A stretch of 24,862 nucleotides of DNA from JBBDLF01 sp040879025 (GTDB taxonomy: Bacteria; Pseudomonadota; Gammaproteobacteria; Pseudomonadales; Pseudohongiellaceae). How positions within the stretch are numbered: position 1 is the first letter of the stretch; every line of letters starts with the position of its first letter. Below, piece after piece: positions 23,877-24,862 of the stretch. The position numbers and the translations under genes were made by a program. The notes below the pieces were generated by a model that did not search any database, was not told the origin of the DNA, and was given only the letters and a program-made list of their open reading frames with translations. The stretch covers positions 1 to 24,862 of the forward strand of contig JBBDLF010000021.1 of the NCBI GenBank assembly GCA_040879025.1, read 5' to 3'.

Positions 23877-24368
23877 ATGAAAAATTCTCCTGCCTCTTCC
23901 CTTCGATATCTCCTTAAGCCCACCTGTGCTTTCCTCGCGACCCTCATACTGATCCCTGCCGCAGCCGCGCAATCGCACAGTTCGCTCAGCGCTGACGACC
24001 TGGCGGAGATCCACAACCTCTATGCGTTCTACAATCTGGAGCTCGACTCGGGCAATTCCCGGGCGTGGGCGAACACATTCACCGACGACGGCAGCTTCAA
24101 TACTTCGGTCGGGCGGCAGGCGCTAATCGCGTCCGCCGACAACTGGAGCGCCTCGAATCCGAATACACGGCACTGGAACAGCAACATCCACATCACTCCG
24201 ACTGCCGACGGCGCGGCCGGCATCGCTTATCTCATGCTTTGGAATGTCGGTGTGCCGCCAGCCGAGGTGGTTCTCACCGGCAGCTATGCTGACGAGTTGG
24301 TGAAAACCCCGAACGGTTGGCGGTTCAAGGCACGGCGCGTGCAAGTCGACCGGCCTGCGAACCCCTGA
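23877..24368 (+). CDS. Exported SnoaL/NTF2-like protein (163 aa)
   Basis: The frame is open from 23760, but I choose the ATG at 23877: it has AAGGA 8-9 nt upstream and begins a clear Sec signal peptide (YLLKPTCAFLATLILIPAAAAQ, cleavage near residue 31). Residues about 38-160 fit the SnoaL-like/NTF2 cone fold: LSADDLAEIHNLYAFYNLEL, DSGNSRAWANTFTDDGSF, then strands ending in GWRFKARRVQVDRP. Families of this fold include polyketide cyclases, dehydratases and small-molecule binders. The Asp/His pair often used in catalysis (FTDDGSF and IHI) is present, but the reaction is unknown. It is about 150 bp downstream of the exporter permease, in the same direction with its own ribosome binding site; a functional tie is not shown. 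It converges on the zinc-finger gene with 4 bp between stops. Confidence 0.85.
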   Translation: MKNSPASSLRYLLKPTCAFLATLILIPAAAAQSHSSLSADDLAEIHNLYAFYNLELDSGNSRAWANTFTDDGSFNTSVGRQALIASADNWSASNPNTRHWNSNIHITPTADGAAGIAYLMLWNVGVPPAEVVLTGSYADELVKTPNGWRFKARRVQVDRPANP

Positions 24369-24372
24369 GGAG

Positions 24373-24594
24373 TCACGGGTTAAGTACTCTGACTTCTTGA
24401 TCACTCACGCTCGGTTCCGGGGCTCCTTTGGCGTTCCCAGTCCTGTCAGCATTGACCTCAGCGCACAGCGCGACGCATTCATCGCAGATGAAAACACACG
24501 GTGATAGTTCCCGGTTGCGGCACCCTCCTTCCACAAGGCTCCGCACGTCGTGTGGCGACTTGCCGCAGAACGAGCAAGAGATTTGCTCATGCAC
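24373..24594 (-). CDS. Stand-alone ClpX-type C4 zinc-finger protein (73 aa)
   Basis: The product opens with CSFCGKSPHDVRSLVEGG and then FICDECVALC, the zf-C4_ClpX pattern with CxxC pairs at 7/10 and 37/40. Compared with ClpX there is an insertion of about eight residues between the two halves (residues 24-33), adding two more cysteines (25 and 33). There is no AAA+ domain: the remaining 29 residues are a charged tail. In ClpX this domain dimerises and binds adaptors and substrates. The start is a GTG at 24592-24594 without a clear ribosome binding site; the frame opens after tandem stops (TGA TAG) a few codons upstream. Upstream of those stops, in the same frame, is a 19-codon ATG frame (24622-24681) of unclear meaning. 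It could be a small regulator or a detached domain remnant. Confidence 0.75.
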   Translation of the reverse strand: MHEQISCSFCGKSPHDVRSLVEGGCRNRELSPCVFICDECVALCAEVNADRTGNAKGAPEPSVSDQEVRVLNP

Positions 24595-24718
24595 AATGGG
24601 CGGTGCGTCTGGCTCGCTCTATCAGGTGGCTGACGGCGCATCCAGAAATTTCTCGATTGGTGTGATGACTCGACTGCCCATCCGTCAAAACCGGTAACCC
24701 TCACTTTTTCAAGTCAGG

Positions 24719-24797
24719 TGCCAGATTTGGGCTGAACTAATTCACTTAATGCCCCAATAAAATAGATTTGTCAGCCAACTGCCAGATTAGGTTTGAA
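24719..24797. repeat. Imperfect 18-bp direct repeat, 61-bp period
   Basis: TGCCAGATTTGGGCTGAA at 24719-24736 and TGCCAGATTAGGTTTGAA at 24780-24797 agree at 15 of 18 bases. They lie in the AT-rich non-coding stretch just before the attC-like hairpin. Confidence 0.6.
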
Positions 24798-24805
24798 TAA
24801 CTACA

Positions 24806-24862
24806 GCCTAACAAATAAGGATAAGTCGCGCGGCCGAGCCGCGACTTATCCAGTTGTTGAAC
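24806..24862. repeat. attC-like recombination site (57 bp)
   Basis: The element begins with GCCTAAC (fits RYYYAAC) and ends with GTTGAAC (fits GTTRRRY). Inside is a perfect 12-bp inverted repeat, GGATAAGTCGCG at 24819-24830 and CGCGACTTATCC at 24840-24851, around a 9-nt centre. The outer AACAA (24810-24814) and TTGTT (24854-24858) also pair, with unpaired spacers ATAA and AG. This R''-spacer-L''-loop-L'-spacer-R' plan and the 57-bp length match short integron attC sites. On the minus strand it reads GTTCAAC ... GTTAGGC, also a valid pair, so orientation is ambiguous. No integrase or second attC was found in the window. Confidence 0.5.

Noticed and set aside
22685..24016. 443-codon open frame on the minus strand opposite the ABC-2 permease
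   Set aside because: It is a shadow of a GC-rich gene: the product is low-complexity, rich in His, Gln and Arg, with no domain, while the plus-strand permease is clear in family and in operon context.

Overview
The window looks like a chromosomal accessory stretch of a free-living, probably marine or soil, Gammaproteobacterium. This is inferred from gene style (large TonB receptor, AGCS amino-acid symporter, TetR-HlyD-ABC exporter operon, MacB/FtsX-type permeases, redoxin/copper-monooxygenase fusion) and not from any marker gene. No rRNA, tRNA, transposase, integrase or CRISPR array was seen.

Region 1 (1-6070): on the minus strand, a Sec-exported RHS/YD-repeat protein (1857-5720) overlaps by ATGA the start of a second Sec-exported protein (1-1860, running off the window edge). 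The second protein carries three tandem 82-residue cysteine-bearing repeats, a leucine-rich stretch and FG-GAP-like propeller repeats. The RHS protein ends without the usual core terminus or a C-terminal toxin. A 45-residue protein with a strong ribosome binding site (5825-5962) diverges from it. A perfect 44-bp piece of the RHS coding sequence recurs in inverted orientation at 6024-6067, exactly where an ABC permease gene is cut off.

Region 2 (6028-9538): a permease gene truncated at both ends follows an intact 812-residue FtsX/MacB-type permease; no ATPase partner is present.

Region 3 (9539-12000): a decayed start of one AAA/DUF4143 ATPase, then an intact ATPase whose start codon sits 1 bp after a 35-bp palindrome, then about 670 bp of gene debris with a 24-bp direct repeat.

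Region 4 (12000-18366): a TetR regulator diverges from a redoxin / cytochrome c / type II copper monooxygenase fusion protein, followed by a 1105-residue TonB-dependent receptor. A substrate link between these two is plausible but not shown.

Region 5 (18490-23728): an AGCS sodium:amino-acid symporter lies divergent to a compact operon of TetR regulator, lipoprotein HlyD-type adaptor, ABC ATPase and ABC-2 permease. The operon resembles a reduced CecR-YbhGFSR system and is headed by a 24-bp palindrome that abuts the regulator's start codon.

Region 6 (23877-24862): a secreted SnoaL/NTF2-like protein converges on a stand-alone ClpX-type zinc-finger protein. The last 57 bases have the architecture of an integron attC site. 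The most unusual items are the RHS pair with its inverted 44-bp repeat, the palindrome-flush start codons, the free ClpX-type zinc finger and the terminal attC-like element.
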